Below, piece by piece: positions 24,498 to 33,086 of a stretch of DNA of 64,000 bases. Under the pieces are notes generated by a model that was not told the origin of the DNA, made no database searches, and worked only from the letters and a program-made list of their open reading frames with translations. The stretch spans positions 1 to 64,000 of the forward strand of contig NZ_JPUA01000003.1 of the NCBI RefSeq assembly GCF_002211105.1, given 5' to 3'. Each line of letters starts with the position of its first letter. Within the stretch, counting starts at the first letter, position 1. The stretch is from Halomonas campaniensis. GTDB taxonomy: Bacteria; Pseudomonadota; Gammaproteobacteria; Pseudomonadales; Halomonadaceae. Position numbers and translations under genes: made by a program.

Positions 24498-26036
24498 ATG
24501 AATTCCATCGAACTCGTACCTGGCGAAACAACATTGGCACAGTTGGAGAGCATCTATTGGAACGGCACGCCTATCACGCTAGCCGCCAGTTGCCAGCCGA
24601 AAATCAACGACGCCGCAGCACGTATTGCCGCGGCTGCAATGGGTGAAAAAGCGGTGTATGGCGTGAATACTGGTTTCGGAAAGCTGGCCAGCCTCAAGAT
24701 CGCACCCGAGGACACCGCTACCCTGCAGCGTAACCTAATTCTGAGTCACTGCTGCGGCGTGGGCGAAGCAATTCCGTCGCGGATATCCCGCCTGATCATG
24801 ACACTGAAACTGTTGTCTTTCGGCCGAGGCGCTTCTGGTGTGCGCTGGGAGCTGATTGAGCTCTTGCAGGACATGCTGGCAAAGGGCGTCATTCCCGTGA
24901 TTCCAGCTCAGGGTTCGGTCGGGGCTTCGGGCGATCTGGCGCCCCTCGCCCATATGACCGCTGTGCTTATCGGCGAAGGCATGGCTGAGTACGACGGTAA
25001 GACTCTGTCTGGTGCAGAAGCGCTGTCACAGGCCGGGCTAACACCGATCACGCTGGGCGCCAAGGAAGGTCTCGCCTTTATTAATGGCACTCAATTCAGT
25101 ACTGCCTTCGCACTAGCAGGCCTATTTGAAGGCTGGCGAGCGGCGCAGAACTCGCTGGTTATCTCTGCCATCTCGACAGATGCCGTCATGGGCTCCACCG
25201 CTCCGCTGCTACATGAAATCCATTCGCTGCGCGGCCATCGCGGCCAATGCGAAGCTGCGGAGGCTATGCGCGAAGCATTGGCCGGCTCGTCGATCAGGGA
25301 GAGTCACGTTGAGGATGACAAGCGAGTTCAGGATCCATACTGTATCCGCTGTCAGCCACAGGTGACCGGCGCGGCTATGGATGTGTTGCGTCAAGCCTCA
25401 ACAACACTATGGATTGAAGCTAATGCCGCTACCGACAACCCCCTAGTACTCACCGAAGCAGATCTGATCGTATCTGGTGGCAACTTCCACGCTGAGCCGG
25501 TCGGCTTCGCTGCAGACATGATCGCGCTGGCTCTCTCCGAGATAGGAGCGATTGCTCAGCGCCGTATTGCCCTGATGGTCGACCCAACGCTGAGTTTTGA
25601 TCTACCGCCATTTCTAACGCCGAATCCGGGACTTAACTCTGGATTGATGATTGCTGAAGTGACCGCGGCTGCTCTGATGAGTGAAAATAAACATCTAGCC
25701 AATCCTTGCGTTACTGACAGCACACCGACCTCCGCCAATCAGGAAGACCACGTCTCCATGGCCGCCCATGGTGCACGGCGCTTAATGCGCATGATCGACA
25801 ACTTGAATCACATTCTGGGCATCGAACTGCTATGTGCAGCACAGGGCGTCGAGTTTCGCGCGCCGCTTACCACCAGCCGACCGCTGCAGCGTGTCATCAA
25901 GCGGCTGCGTGAAGATGTGAAGATGATTGAGGAAGACCGCTACCTGTCGCCCGACCTGACGACTGCCAAGCAACTGGTGGCGAGCGCTGCCATGTTAGAG
26001 GCTGCGGATGTTTCTTTACCGGAACTAAATCACTAA
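24498..26036 (+). CDS. hutH: Histidine ammonia-lyase HutH
   Basis: A protein of 512 residues. It removes ammonia from L-histidine to give urocanate, the first hut step. The Ala-Ser-Gly triplet that cyclises into the MIO prosthetic group is at 143-145 within [15 protein letters not shown]. Other family motifs are [35 protein letters not shown] and [17 protein letters not shown] lies 6 bp before the ATG. The end of the strict hut gene set. Confidence 0.96.
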   Translation: MNSIELVPGETTLAQLESIYWNGTPITLAASCQPKINDAAARIAAAAMGEKAVYGVNTGFGKLASLKIAPEDTATLQRNLILSHCCGVGEAIPSRISRLIMTLKLLSFGRGASGVRWELIELLQDMLAKGVIPVIPAQGSVGASGDLAPLAHMTAVLIGEGMAEYDGKTLSGAEALSQAGLTPITLGAKEGLAFINGTQFSTAFALAGLFEGWRAAQNSLVISAISTDAVMGSTAPLLHEIHSLRGHRGQCEAAEAMREALAGSSIRESHVEDDKRVQDPYCIRCQPQVTGAAMDVLRQASTTLWIEANAATDNPLVLTEADLIVSGGNFHAEPVGFAADMIALALSEIGAIAQRRIALMVDPTLSFDLPPFLTPNPGLNSGLMIAEVTAAALMSENKHLANPCVTDSTPTSANQEDHVSMAAHGARRLMRMIDNLNHILGIELLCAAQGVEFRAPLTTSRPLQRVIKRLREDVKMIEEDRYLSPDLTTAKQLVASAAMLEAADVSLPELNH

Positions 26037-26301
26037 CGTATGAAAGGCCTAAAGGGTAAATTAAAATTGGTTTTTTCATTTAAAATCAGACAGCTAATTA
26101 GGCATCTTCTGTTCGCAGGGTTGACACTACAATCGGTATTCGCTGATCCATCGTCTGCTGTCGACATTCCCCATAAATCGACAGAAAACTAGGCTTCCCC
26201 ACGTCTTGATAAGTGCTGATCACATTCATGGCATGGTGTCTTCCAGACAATGTAACTTCATGGCTCTAGCATAAACCAATACAAAAAAGGAGAATGTTAC
26301 A
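26037..26301. other. Intergenic region after hutH
   Basis: TTGACA at 26121-26126 could be a -35 element, but no good -10 follows at 17 bp. No HutC core sequence is present, so the two downstream genes may be under separate control. No gene is seen. Confidence 0.35.
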
Positions 26302-27762
26302 ATGCGATGTTCACAATCATTGCAGCATGGCAACGCCCCAGATGCATTCGTCATGCGCCGAGTGCTTCCTAGCTTGGTCATCTTTACCGCAATTTATCTG
26401 ATTGCACTTGCGATCGACTATCACATTAATGCGGTAGTTCTGACGATCAGCCTAATGATCATGCTATGTCTGTTGCAGACCCCGGTCGCCATCGCACTAA
26501 TCACGGCAGCCCTGATCGGCGGTTTGCATAGCGGTCTGGAAATAACCGATGCCATTGCTGCCTTTAATGACAGCCTATTGATTGGCTCCCAAGTTGGTAT
26601 TACCTACATAATGATCGGTGCCTTTGCTGTGGCACTTGCACGCAGCGGCCTGCTAGATCTTCTCGCCCACAGGATAGCCTTACGGCTCGACCTCAGAGAA
26701 GGCGCCACAAACAAAGGGATCAAGTGGGTCATCTTCTTGACCTTCATAGCTGCTTCCGTAATGTCCCAGAACTTGGTGCCGGTACACATCGCGTTCATAC
26801 CCATCCTGATCCCACCACTACTGGGAGTGATGAACAAGCTGCATGTGGATCGCCGAGCAGTTGCTTGTATCCTCGCCTGCTCGATTAGCGCTAGCTACCT
26901 GTTGCTGCCTACCGGCTTCGGTGCAATTTACTTGAACGAGATCCTCCTGGCCAACGTCAATGACGTCGGTCAAGCTTATGGCCTTACGGCAACAGCTAGC
27001 ATGGTGCCCAAGGCTATGTTCCTGCCGGTGATGGGCATTTTGCTAGGCATGTGTGTCGCTGTTTTCTACACTTACCGCAAGCCACGTGAATACCAGACCG
27101 TCCCATTGACAGACCTGCAGGTCGAAAAGTCGCCAATAACACTCAACCTCACACAGTGCCTATCCACGCTAGTGGCGCTTGCCGTGGCATTGATCTGCCA
27201 GCTGAAATTTGACTCCCTTCTAGTGGGGGCTATGATCGGTTTCATCATCCTCAGCTTCACGGGCATCTTCCGCTGGCGCGAACAGGATGATGTTTTCACT
27301 GAAGGCCTACGTATGATGGCGCAGATAGCAGTCATCATCACCATCGCTTCAGGCTTCTCCGGCGTATTGAACGCTACAGGCGAGATCGCTCCACTGGTCG
27401 CAGCTACAGCCGATATGATCGGAGGAAATATGGCGCTCGGCGCGGCTCTGATGCTGCTTGTAGGTCTGTTCATCACCATTGGCTTCGGCGATTCGTTCGC
27501 CAGCGTGCCTATCCTTGCATCAATTTACGTTCCATTAGCCCTTACGCTTGGTTTTTCCCCAATGGCCACGATAGCCCTCCTTGGTGCTGCCGCTGCGCTT
27601 GGCGATGCTGGCTCTCCCGCCTCTACCATTACGCTTGGCGCTACCGCCGGGCTCAATGCCGATGGCCAGCACGACCACATCAAGGACAGCGTGCTTCCTA
27701 CCTTTTCTCACGCCAACTTCGGCATGCTGGTATTCGCTTGGGCAGCATCGATGCTGCTTTAA
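26302..27762 (+). CDS. Na+/H+ antiporter-family permease, possible histidine/histidinol carrier
   Basis: A protein of 486 residues with about 11-12 hydrophobic helices, for example VLPSLVIFTAIYLIALAI, AVVLTISLMIMLCLLQ and MALGAALMLLVGLFITIGFG. It resembles the Na+/H+ antiporter (NhaC/YuiF-type) family, whose members near hut genes are often annotated as histidine permeases. Conserved polar breaks such as SQNLVPVHIAFIP and GDAGSPASTITLGATAG suggest ion-coupled transport. GGAG precedes the ATG. Position between hutH and a histidinol-dehydrogenase-like gene suggests import of histidine or a related imidazole compound; the substrate is inferred. Confidence 0.7.
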   Translation: MRCSQSLQHGNAPDAFVMRRVLPSLVIFTAIYLIALAIDYHINAVVLTISLMIMLCLLQTPVAIALITAALIGGLHSGLEITDAIAAFNDSLLIGSQVGITYIMIGAFAVALARSGLLDLLAHRIALRLDLREGATNKGIKWVIFLTFIAASVMSQNLVPVHIAFIPILIPPLLGVMNKLHVDRRAVACILACSISASYLLLPTGFGAIYLNEILLANVNDVGQAYGLTATASMVPKAMFLPVMGILLGMCVAVFYTYRKPREYQTVPLTDLQVEKSPITLNLTQCLSTLVALAVALICQLKFDSLLVGAMIGFIILSFTGIFRWREQDDVFTEGLRMMAQIAVIITIASGFSGVLNATGEIAPLVAATADMIGGNMALGAALMLLVGLFITIGFGDSFASVPILASIYVPLALTLGFSPMATIALLGAAAALGDAGSPASTITLGATAGLNADGQHDHIKDSVLPTFSHANFGMLVFAWAASMLL

Positions 27763-27857
27763 TCCGTGCCATTTCACACTAGAGATGCATGCATTTATTA
27801 CGGGGCTGCAGTCTACCGATGACAGGCTTCCAATGAAGATTTAACGGGTAACATACA

Positions 27858-29198
27858 ATGAATGACTTCGCACGTATCAAGGTCTCTTATCATGAGTTGT
27901 CAAAGCTCGACAGCACGCAGCGCAATTCCCTGTTGACCCGTCCGGAAGATGACCTGAGCTTCTTTCTGGAGAAAGTTCAGCCGATCATCGAAGAGGTTCG
28001 AATGAAGGGCGATGAGGCGCTGGTTCGCTATGCTGCACAGTTCGACAACGCTCACTTCTCCATTGACGAGGTCGGTGCTAGCAAGGCCGAGTTCGACGCC
28101 GCCTTTGACCAACTTGATCATAAGATGATCGAGACACTGGAGTATGCTGCTGACAACATCCGGCGCTACCATCAGGAGCAGATGCCGGGTGAAATGTGGA
28201 TGAAGGAAGTGCGTCCCGGCATGTTTGCTGGTGAGCGTCATCTACCTATCGATAGTGCCGCCATTTATTCCCCACGCGGTAAGGGCTCCTTCCCGTCTGT
28301 GACTTTAATGGGCGCAATTCCAGCAGTGGTGGCTGGCGTTGCTACCCCTATTATTCTGACGCCTGCCGGGCCTGACGGCAAGATCGACCCTGCTACGCTG
28401 GTCGCTGCCCGTCTGTCTGGAGTAGAGCACGTCTATAAGGCCGGTGGAGCACTCGCAGTTGCTGCAGCGGCATTCGGCACACAAAGCATTCCCAAATGCC
28501 TCAAAATCGAAGGTCCAGGCAGCCCGTGGCTAGTCGCCGCCAAGCGCCTACTTGCTGACAGGATTACCTCACGCCTGCCTGCGGGCCCCAGCGACACTAT
28601 CATTTTTGCTGATCACACTGTCGATCCACGTTTGGCTGCTATGGACCTGCTGATCGAATCGGAACATGGTACCGATAGTTCGGCTTTCCTGGTGACTAAT
28701 TCACGCGAAGTGGCCGAAGGTGCAATTGCCGCCCTACCTGAGTTCTGGCGCCAGATGGGAGAGCGCTGGGTGGAGCATTCCAGTGCTGTGCTGAGCGGCA
28801 AGAATGGTGGCGTCATTCTTACGGACGACCTGCAGCAGGCATACGACTTCATTAATGATTACGCTCCTGAGCACTGTCAGGTACTTTCTAGCGAGCCTTT
28901 CGATCATCTAACGCATATTCGAAATGCCGCGGAAATACTGTTGGGCAATTACTCCGCTGGCTCTATCGCTAATTACGTACTAGGGGCCAACTGCGTTTTG
29001 CCGACAGGTGCGCATGCCAAGGTGCATTCACCTCTGGGCGTACATGACTTCATGAAAAGCGGTACTGTCGCGCACATCACCCACTCCGGCTACACAGAGG
29101 CGGCTCCTATCACGCGCCGGTTCGCACAGTATGAAGGATTTGATGGTCATGCCAATGCAGTCTCGGATCTTCGGCTCAGCATACTCAATAAAAAATAA
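27858..29198 (+). CDS. Histidinol-dehydrogenase-family oxidoreductase
   Basis: A protein of 446 residues aligned over the whole HisD fold. The catalytic Glu-His pair is present (YAPEHCQVL, E338-H339), as are His equivalents at H270 (ESEHG) and H431 (FDGHANA). Two metal-site positions differ from biosynthetic HisD: the usual Gln of QAEH is Glu267, and the usual Asp of GDYxxG is Asn372. The PGN motif reads PGS. It is therefore probably not the biosynthetic enzyme. Candidates are a catabolic histidinol dehydrogenase feeding histidine to Hut, or an HpsN-type sulfopropanediol dehydrogenase. Context with hut genes favours the first; sequence alone does not decide. Confidence 0.75.
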   Translation: MNDFARIKVSYHELSKLDSTQRNSLLTRPEDDLSFFLEKVQPIIEEVRMKGDEALVRYAAQFDNAHFSIDEVGASKAEFDAAFDQLDHKMIETLEYAADNIRRYHQEQMPGEMWMKEVRPGMFAGERHLPIDSAAIYSPRGKGSFPSVTLMGAIPAVVAGVATPIILTPAGPDGKIDPATLVAARLSGVEHVYKAGGALAVAAAAFGTQSIPKCLKIEGPGSPWLVAAKRLLADRITSRLPAGPSDTIIFADHTVDPRLAAMDLLIESEHGTDSSAFLVTNSREVAEGAIAALPEFWRQMGERWVEHSSAVLSGKNGGVILTDDLQQAYDFINDYAPEHCQVLSSEPFDHLTHIRNAAEILLGNYSAGSIANYVLGANCVLPTGAHAKVHSPLGVHDFMKSGTVAHITHSGYTEAAPITRRFAQYEGFDGHANAVSDLRLSILNKK

Positions 29199-29460
29199 CT
29201 AGGTTTAGTTAGGGGTGTCGCTAGCCTTACAGCGTTAGTCGCTTTTTATGGTTTAAAGATATAGCTTAAACTATTATTCGTAACAACCATTGTGGAAAAA
29301 GCGAGCCCCTCCGCCTCTATGAATTCTATGCCAATAGAGGCTTTGGCTGTTGAAGCAATCATATAGTTAATCCTTGCATACGCTGACATGAAAGAACACA
29401 GCCTGATGCCACTGACCTTTCTCCTGGATTAGTACCATCGGCTCAATGAGACTTTCCACA
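29199..29460. other. Non-coding stretch after the HisD-like gene
   Basis: No gene or clear signal seen. Confidence 0.3.
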
Positions 29461-29461
29461 T

Positions 29462-29790
29462 TATGCCGCCTTTTGAGCATATTCAACGGGCGGCAGGTCA
29501 TTGAGTGAACTGTGAGGGCGAATGCGATGTGGCAACAGTCTTCCGGACATCTTTTTAGGCAACTACTGGTAGCGCTGACTCATAGTCAACTAGACTCATA
29601 TAGTCATTGCTGAAGTGCAGCTGCACCGGTTATAAAACACTTCGATATACGCGAAGATCACATGCTTCGCTTCAGCCCGCGTTTTGAAGTCTCCATAGTG
29701 AACCAGTTTCGTCTTCAGCGTATGGTGGAAACTTTCTGTTGGGGCGTTGATGCTCCTATGTCAAATATTCTCACGTAATTTTCCAAGATC
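29462..29790 (-). mobile_element. IS3-family transposase remnant
   Basis: On the minus strand two parts of an IS3-type OrfB C-terminus are readable. NAPTESFHHTLKTKLVHYGD, then TRAEAKHVIFAYIEVFYNR, is encoded at about 29740-29620. The end LPHRIRPHSSLNDLPPVEYA followed by QKAA and stop is at about 29540-29462. They are in different frames with decayed sequence between. The DDE catalytic Glu region is only partly kept and no terminal repeats were found, so it is an inactive relic. Confidence 0.7.
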
Positions 29791-29907
29791 CCTCATCGTC
29801 AACGGGAAGAATTCTCGAACAATGTATCTTTTTTCAGGCAGCGATGAATTTCCTTAAACTTAAGGCCTGCCGTTTCCACCGGTTTACAGTTACCAAGGAC
29901 GTTCCCC

Positions 29908-30399
29908 ATGCTTTTCCCAAAACGCGTTGCCTGCACATCGCTCATTGCTATGTTTGCGCTATTGCCGCCCACGCTATTTGCTCAGGATGCTCACATTGGC
30001 AGCGTGCGTACCGAGTTCAAGCTGCTGGGCCCGAACAACACCATTGAAGTGGAGCGCTTCGATGACCCGGATGTTCAGGGAATCTCCTGTTACCTCTCCT
30101 ACTCACAGATTGGCGGGATCTCCGGTGCGGTGGGGCTTGCTGAGGAGGCCAGTGAGGCGAGCGTGGCGTGTCGGCAGACAGGCGAGGTCGTCTTCGACCC
30201 TGCGGAAGTAGAGGAGCAGGAGGTGATTTTTAGTCAACGCCGCTCGGCGCTTTTCAAGAATATGCGCGTGGTGCGAATGCATGACGCCGAAACCCAGACC
30301 TTTGTGTACCTGACCTATAGCACCAAGCTGGTTGATGGCTCGCCTAAAAACGCGATTACGGCTGTCCACTACGGTGAGTTAGGGGCGGGCAGTAATTGA
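29908..30399 (+). CDS. creA: CreA family periplasmic protein
   Basis: A protein of 163 residues. Signal peptide MLFPKRVACTSLIAMFALLPPTLFA, then the CreA-family body: HIGSVRTEFKLLGPNNTIEV, FDDPDVQGISCYLSYSQIGG, and KNMRVVRMHDAETQTFVYLT. Three cysteines are present, two of them in the mature part. Function is unknown in all species; in E. coli it lies beside the creBCD two-component genes, which are absent here. It is convergent with the CAP-domain gene. Confidence 0.88.
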   Translation: MLFPKRVACTSLIAMFALLPPTLFAQDAHIGSVRTEFKLLGPNNTIEVERFDDPDVQGISCYLSYSQIGGISGAVGLAEEASEASVACRQTGEVVFDPAEVEEQEVIFSQRRSALFKNMRVVRMHDAETQTFVYLTYSTKLVDGSPKNAITAVHYGELGAGSN

Positions 30400-30410
30400 C
30401 TCGTGGGCGC

Positions 30411-30986
30411 TTAGCGCGGGTTGCCTAGCGTTTGTGTCCAGTAGGTTGAGTAGCGCGACTCTGGATCTTCGGCTTTCGCCATGCCCATCTCGGTAAAGGC
30501 GTCATTCATAAGGTTGCGGCAGTGGCCGGGGCTGTCTAGCCAGCCTTCCACCACGGCAGAGACTGAGGTGTGGCCAGCGGCGATATTTTCCCCCACGGCT
30601 TGCCATATGTAATCTTGATTGCCCACCCGTTGCTCGATACCTGCGCCCTCCGGGCCGGTATGGCTAAAGTAGTCATTCTCGGCCATATCTTTGGAGTGGC
30701 TTTCGGCCGCTGCTTCCAGCTTGCAGCTCCATGTTAGCGGCTCTGCGGCCTCAAGCTGTTGGTCACCGCATTGGCGTGCTTGGCTACGCGCTTCGTTGAC
30801 TTGAGACAGCATTGCTCGCTGCTGATCGTTGAGTTCGCATTCGCCTTGACTGGGAGCATTATCACTCTGAGACGGATCATTGGCCCATGAGGTGGATGAA
30901 CCCATGAGCAGTATGATAACGGTTAGGCCGTAAAGCGCCCCGGCAGCGGGGCGCTTGGGAAGGAGGTTACCCACCGAACTTCTCAT
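30411..30986 (-). CDS. Secreted CAP (SCP/PR-1) domain protein
   Basis: A protein of 191 residues. An N-terminal signal (MRSSVGNLLPKRPAAGALYG then LTVIILLMGSSTSWA) precedes a CAP domain: LTWSCKLEAAAESHSKDMAE, DYFSHTGPEGAGIEQRV, GENIAAG, and VVEGWLDSPGHCRNLMNDAF. The His and Glu residues of the CAP cavity are present. Function in bacteria is mostly unknown. ATG at 30986 is chosen because GGTGAG lies just before it; it overlaps the end of the upstream gene by 20 bp, so they are coupled. Confidence 0.8.
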   Translation of the reverse strand: MRSSVGNLLPKRPAAGALYGLTVIILLMGSSTSWANDPSQSDNAPSQGECELNDQQRAMLSQVNEARSQARQCGDQQLEAAEPLTWSCKLEAAAESHSKDMAENDYFSHTGPEGAGIEQRVGNQDYIWQAVGENIAAGHTSVSAVVEGWLDSPGHCRNLMNDAFTEMGMAKAEDPESRYSTYWTQTLGNPR

Positions 30987-31455
30987 TCTCACCAAGGTTC
31001 GGAGTGGCATCCTTTTTGAGGTTGGCTTTGGCGATTTCGTAGAGCTGGAACGTCTTGCTCTCTTTGACTTTCCAGTGCTCGCCCATCTCAACTTTAATTT
31101 CCAACAGGGCGACGTCTGGGTCGTCTTTACCTTCTGGGAACCAGGCGGCGATGAAGGGGTTCCAGTATTTCTCGATCAGTTCGCGGTTATCGGTCAGGTT
31201 GGCTTTACCCGATAGTGAGACGTAGACGCCGTCCTCCTGGTCGGAGAAGCTAAGGCACACATCGTGATCGCTTTTGGTTTCAAATACTTTTTCGGCACTG
31301 CGGCGGGTGAAGAACCACAGGGTGCCGTCATACTCATCTTGCACCAAGTGCATGGGCCGGGCGCGCGGTGTGTCGTTATCCAACGTCACCAGCATGCCGA
31401 CTTTAATATCTTTGATCATCTTCCAGATCTTCTGCTTATGCTCTGGGCTGGACAT
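30967..31455 (-). CDS. General stress protein, pyridoxamine 5'-phosphate oxidase-like fold
   Basis: A protein of 162 residues with a split-barrel flavin/PNPOx-like fold: MIKDIKVGMLVTLDNDTPRA, RPMHLVQDEYDGTLWFFTRR, VCLSFSDQEDGVYVSLSGKA. Members of this general stress FMN/FAD-binding group bind flavins and are induced in stationary phase. No catalytic residues can be named with confidence. It precedes and overlaps the CAP gene. Confidence 0.8.
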   Translation of the reverse strand: MSSPEHKQKIWKMIKDIKVGMLVTLDNDTPRARPMHLVQDEYDGTLWFFTRRSAEKVFETKSDHDVCLSFSDQEDGVYVSLSGKANLTDNRELIEKYWNPFIAAWFPEGKDDPDVALLEIKVEMGEHWKVKESKTFQLYEIAKANLKKDATPNLGENEKFGG

Positions 31456-31596
31456 AATTTCACTTTCCTTATGAAATGGGTTTATATATGAACACGACCA
31501 TCTTTGTGTATATGGCCTGTATAAGGCTAGCTGCTATTTTCGATAACAGCAAACCGAGTCTCCCGCATGCCTCTCGGAAGATGCAGGCTCTTATTC

Positions 31597-31986
31597 CTAG
31601 GGTTGCATGAGTGCTTCGAGCTCATCTGCACGATTGGTCGTTTCGGTGAGTACGCAAGCGTTGGCACTGATCCGCGCCAGGGTGCCCCCTTCTGGGTTGG
31701 CATAAAAATCACAGTTAGCCTCCTTATACGCAATCCAAGCTCGCTGGGCGGTTAGCAGTTGCTCTTTACGACTATCACTCAACTGGCTGCGCAGTTGCTG
31801 GTAGTTGTCGTTAAGCCGCTTGTCTTCACGTTCAAACTCTTCCGTAATGCATGCCACAATGTCTACGGTGGTGACCGCGCTTTCCAAACAGTCATCATGA
31901 GACTGCCGGGCTTCTTCACCATAAACGACAGCACTCGCCAGTAGGGTAGTGCTGAACAGGCAGAGCGGAAGTAGGAGGTGTTTCAT
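31597..31986 (-). CDS. LprI-like lysozyme inhibitor domain protein (DUF1311)
   Basis: A protein of 129 residues. Signal peptide MKHLLLPLCLFSTTLLASAVVYG, then the DUF1311/LprI-type domain: DDCLESAVTTVDIVACITEE, LNDNYQQLRSQLSDSRKEQL, and AQRAWIAYKEANCDFYANPE with paired cysteines. LprI of Mycobacterium inhibits lysozyme; in most bacteria the domain's role is unproven. Probably periplasmic. Confidence 0.78.
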   Translation of the reverse strand: MKHLLLPLCLFSTTLLASAVVYGEEARQSHDDCLESAVTTVDIVACITEEFEREDKRLNDNYQQLRSQLSDSRKEQLLTAQRAWIAYKEANCDFYANPEGGTLARISANACVLTETTNRADELEALMQP

Positions 31987-32112
31987 TAGGCTTTTTCTCT
32001 ATTTCGGTGCTGACACTGAGCCGACACTGGGTTATTGGGATTGGCAACTTCGTCATTGTTCTACGAATATGAAGGGTAGTCGATGAATGGCTAGGGACGA
32101 AGGAAGATCACA

Positions 32113-32373
32113 ATGTCGGTATGTATGGGTAACCTCTATCGCTACTTAGCAATGCCAGCAGTACTGGTGCTCGTCGGTTGTGCCAACGGCGGGGGTGGCC
32201 CGGATTCTGAAAATCAGATGACGCAATATGCCGCTGAATACTGCAGAAGCCTCGGCGGGGAGAATGATATTCGCGAAAGCAGCCTGGGCACGGGCCGCTA
32301 CTGTCGCTTGCCTGATGGGCGGGTTGAAAATGAGTGGAAGCTATACCGTACTGAGCGTCTCGATAATGACTAG
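32113..32373 (+). CDS. DUF333 family putative lipoprotein
   Basis: A protein of 86 residues. The signal ends in LVLVGC (lipobox LVGC), followed by a DUF333-like domain: AAEYCRSLGGENDIRESSLG, GRYCRLPDGRVENEWKLYR. DUF333 proteins are small envelope proteins of unknown role. An internal ATG at 32125 is also possible, but both give the same lipobox. Confidence 0.65.
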   Translation: MSVCMGNLYRYLAMPAVLVLVGCANGGGGPDSENQMTQYAAEYCRSLGGENDIRESSLGTGRYCRLPDGRVENEWKLYRTERLDND

Positions 32374-32708
32374 CTGGCGTTTTTTATCGCATTCTTGGCG
32401 GTACGCCGTTTTTTAAACTCAATCAAAAGGGCTAGCAGCCCGCACGCCAGTGCTGGCAGCAGCACATCAAGCACTGAGTCTAACGTCCAGGCACGCCAGA
32501 CGCCTTCAAACATACCGACCGGTAGCGTTTCGCCCCACGCCCATCCACGTTGAATGCCTAGCCGGTATTCGTGCTGCGCGATCTCGCGCCCGAGCAGTAT
32601 TGCCAGCGGAATAACGCCGGCCACGCGAGCAGAAACAAACGGCAGTAGTGAGAGTTGAATAAGTAAAGCGATAATGACGTGCTCTAAATGTGTAACGTCC
32701 ATTTCCAT
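32370..32708 (-). CDS. Small membrane protein, unknown
   Basis: A protein of 112 residues with two to three hydrophobic helices (VIIALLIQLSLLPFVSARVA, AGVIPLAILLGREI, VLDVLLPALACGLLALLIEF) and a basic end KKRRTAKNAIKNAS. ATG at 32708 has AGGAG 6 bp upstream; the frame from 32762 is not supported. The family is not recognised. It lies just before the GAK cluster, but the 96-bp gap gives no evidence that it belongs to it. Confidence 0.6.
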   Translation of the reverse strand: MEMDVTHLEHVIIALLIQLSLLPFVSARVAGVIPLAILLGREIAQHEYRLGIQRGWAWGETLPVGMFEGVWRAWTLDSVLDVLLPALACGLLALLIEFKKRRTAKNAIKNAS

Positions 32709-32804
32709 GCTCCTACCGCCTTTCCTGAGCCGAAAGGGCTCTGGCGCAAACATGGGCATCATACTCCCATATTCATATAGTAGGGCACGGGGCGTCTGTG
32801 GCGC

Positions 32805-33086
32805 CTAGCGTTTACCCGCCTTGGTTTTAATTTTGGGTGGCGTATCGGCAAGCGCTTTCTCTTTGGTGCGCCATTTAATCTTTACTTCCACCTCCTGTTT
32901 ATCGCCTTCATCACTGGCGCGTAGGGAGACTTGGAGCAACTGCTGGGGCGTCAACGCTAGCTCGCCTTCGCTCTCCTGGAAGGCTAACTCGCCCTTATTG
33001 ATCGCATTTGCCAGGGTGATCAATAGCTCCTGAGTTGCCTGACGATCCAGCAGCGAGTCGTGGCTGAATTTGGTTTTAGACTTCAT
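32805..33086 (-). CDS. Amphi-Trp domain protein of the GAK cluster
   Basis: A protein of 93 residues. It shows the amphi-Trp pattern: an N-terminal helix DRQATQELLITLANAINKGE, a strand LTPQQLLQVSLRAS, and the closing amphipathic strand EVEVKIKWRTK with the conserved Trp. The domain is known from the same genomic cluster in many proteobacteria; its role is unknown. The start directly follows the stop of the metallophosphoesterase, so it is the last gene of the operon 38794-32805. Confidence 0.8.
   Translation of the reverse strand: MKSKTKFSHDSLLDRQATQELLITLANAINKGELAFQESEGELALTPQQLLQVSLRASDEGDKQEVEVKIKWRTKEKALADTPPKIKTKAGKR

Noticed and set aside
30986-31091. Longer start for the CAP-domain protein
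   Set aside because: It would overlap the stress protein by over 120 bp and bury the signal peptide; the ATG at 30986 has a good ribosome binding site.
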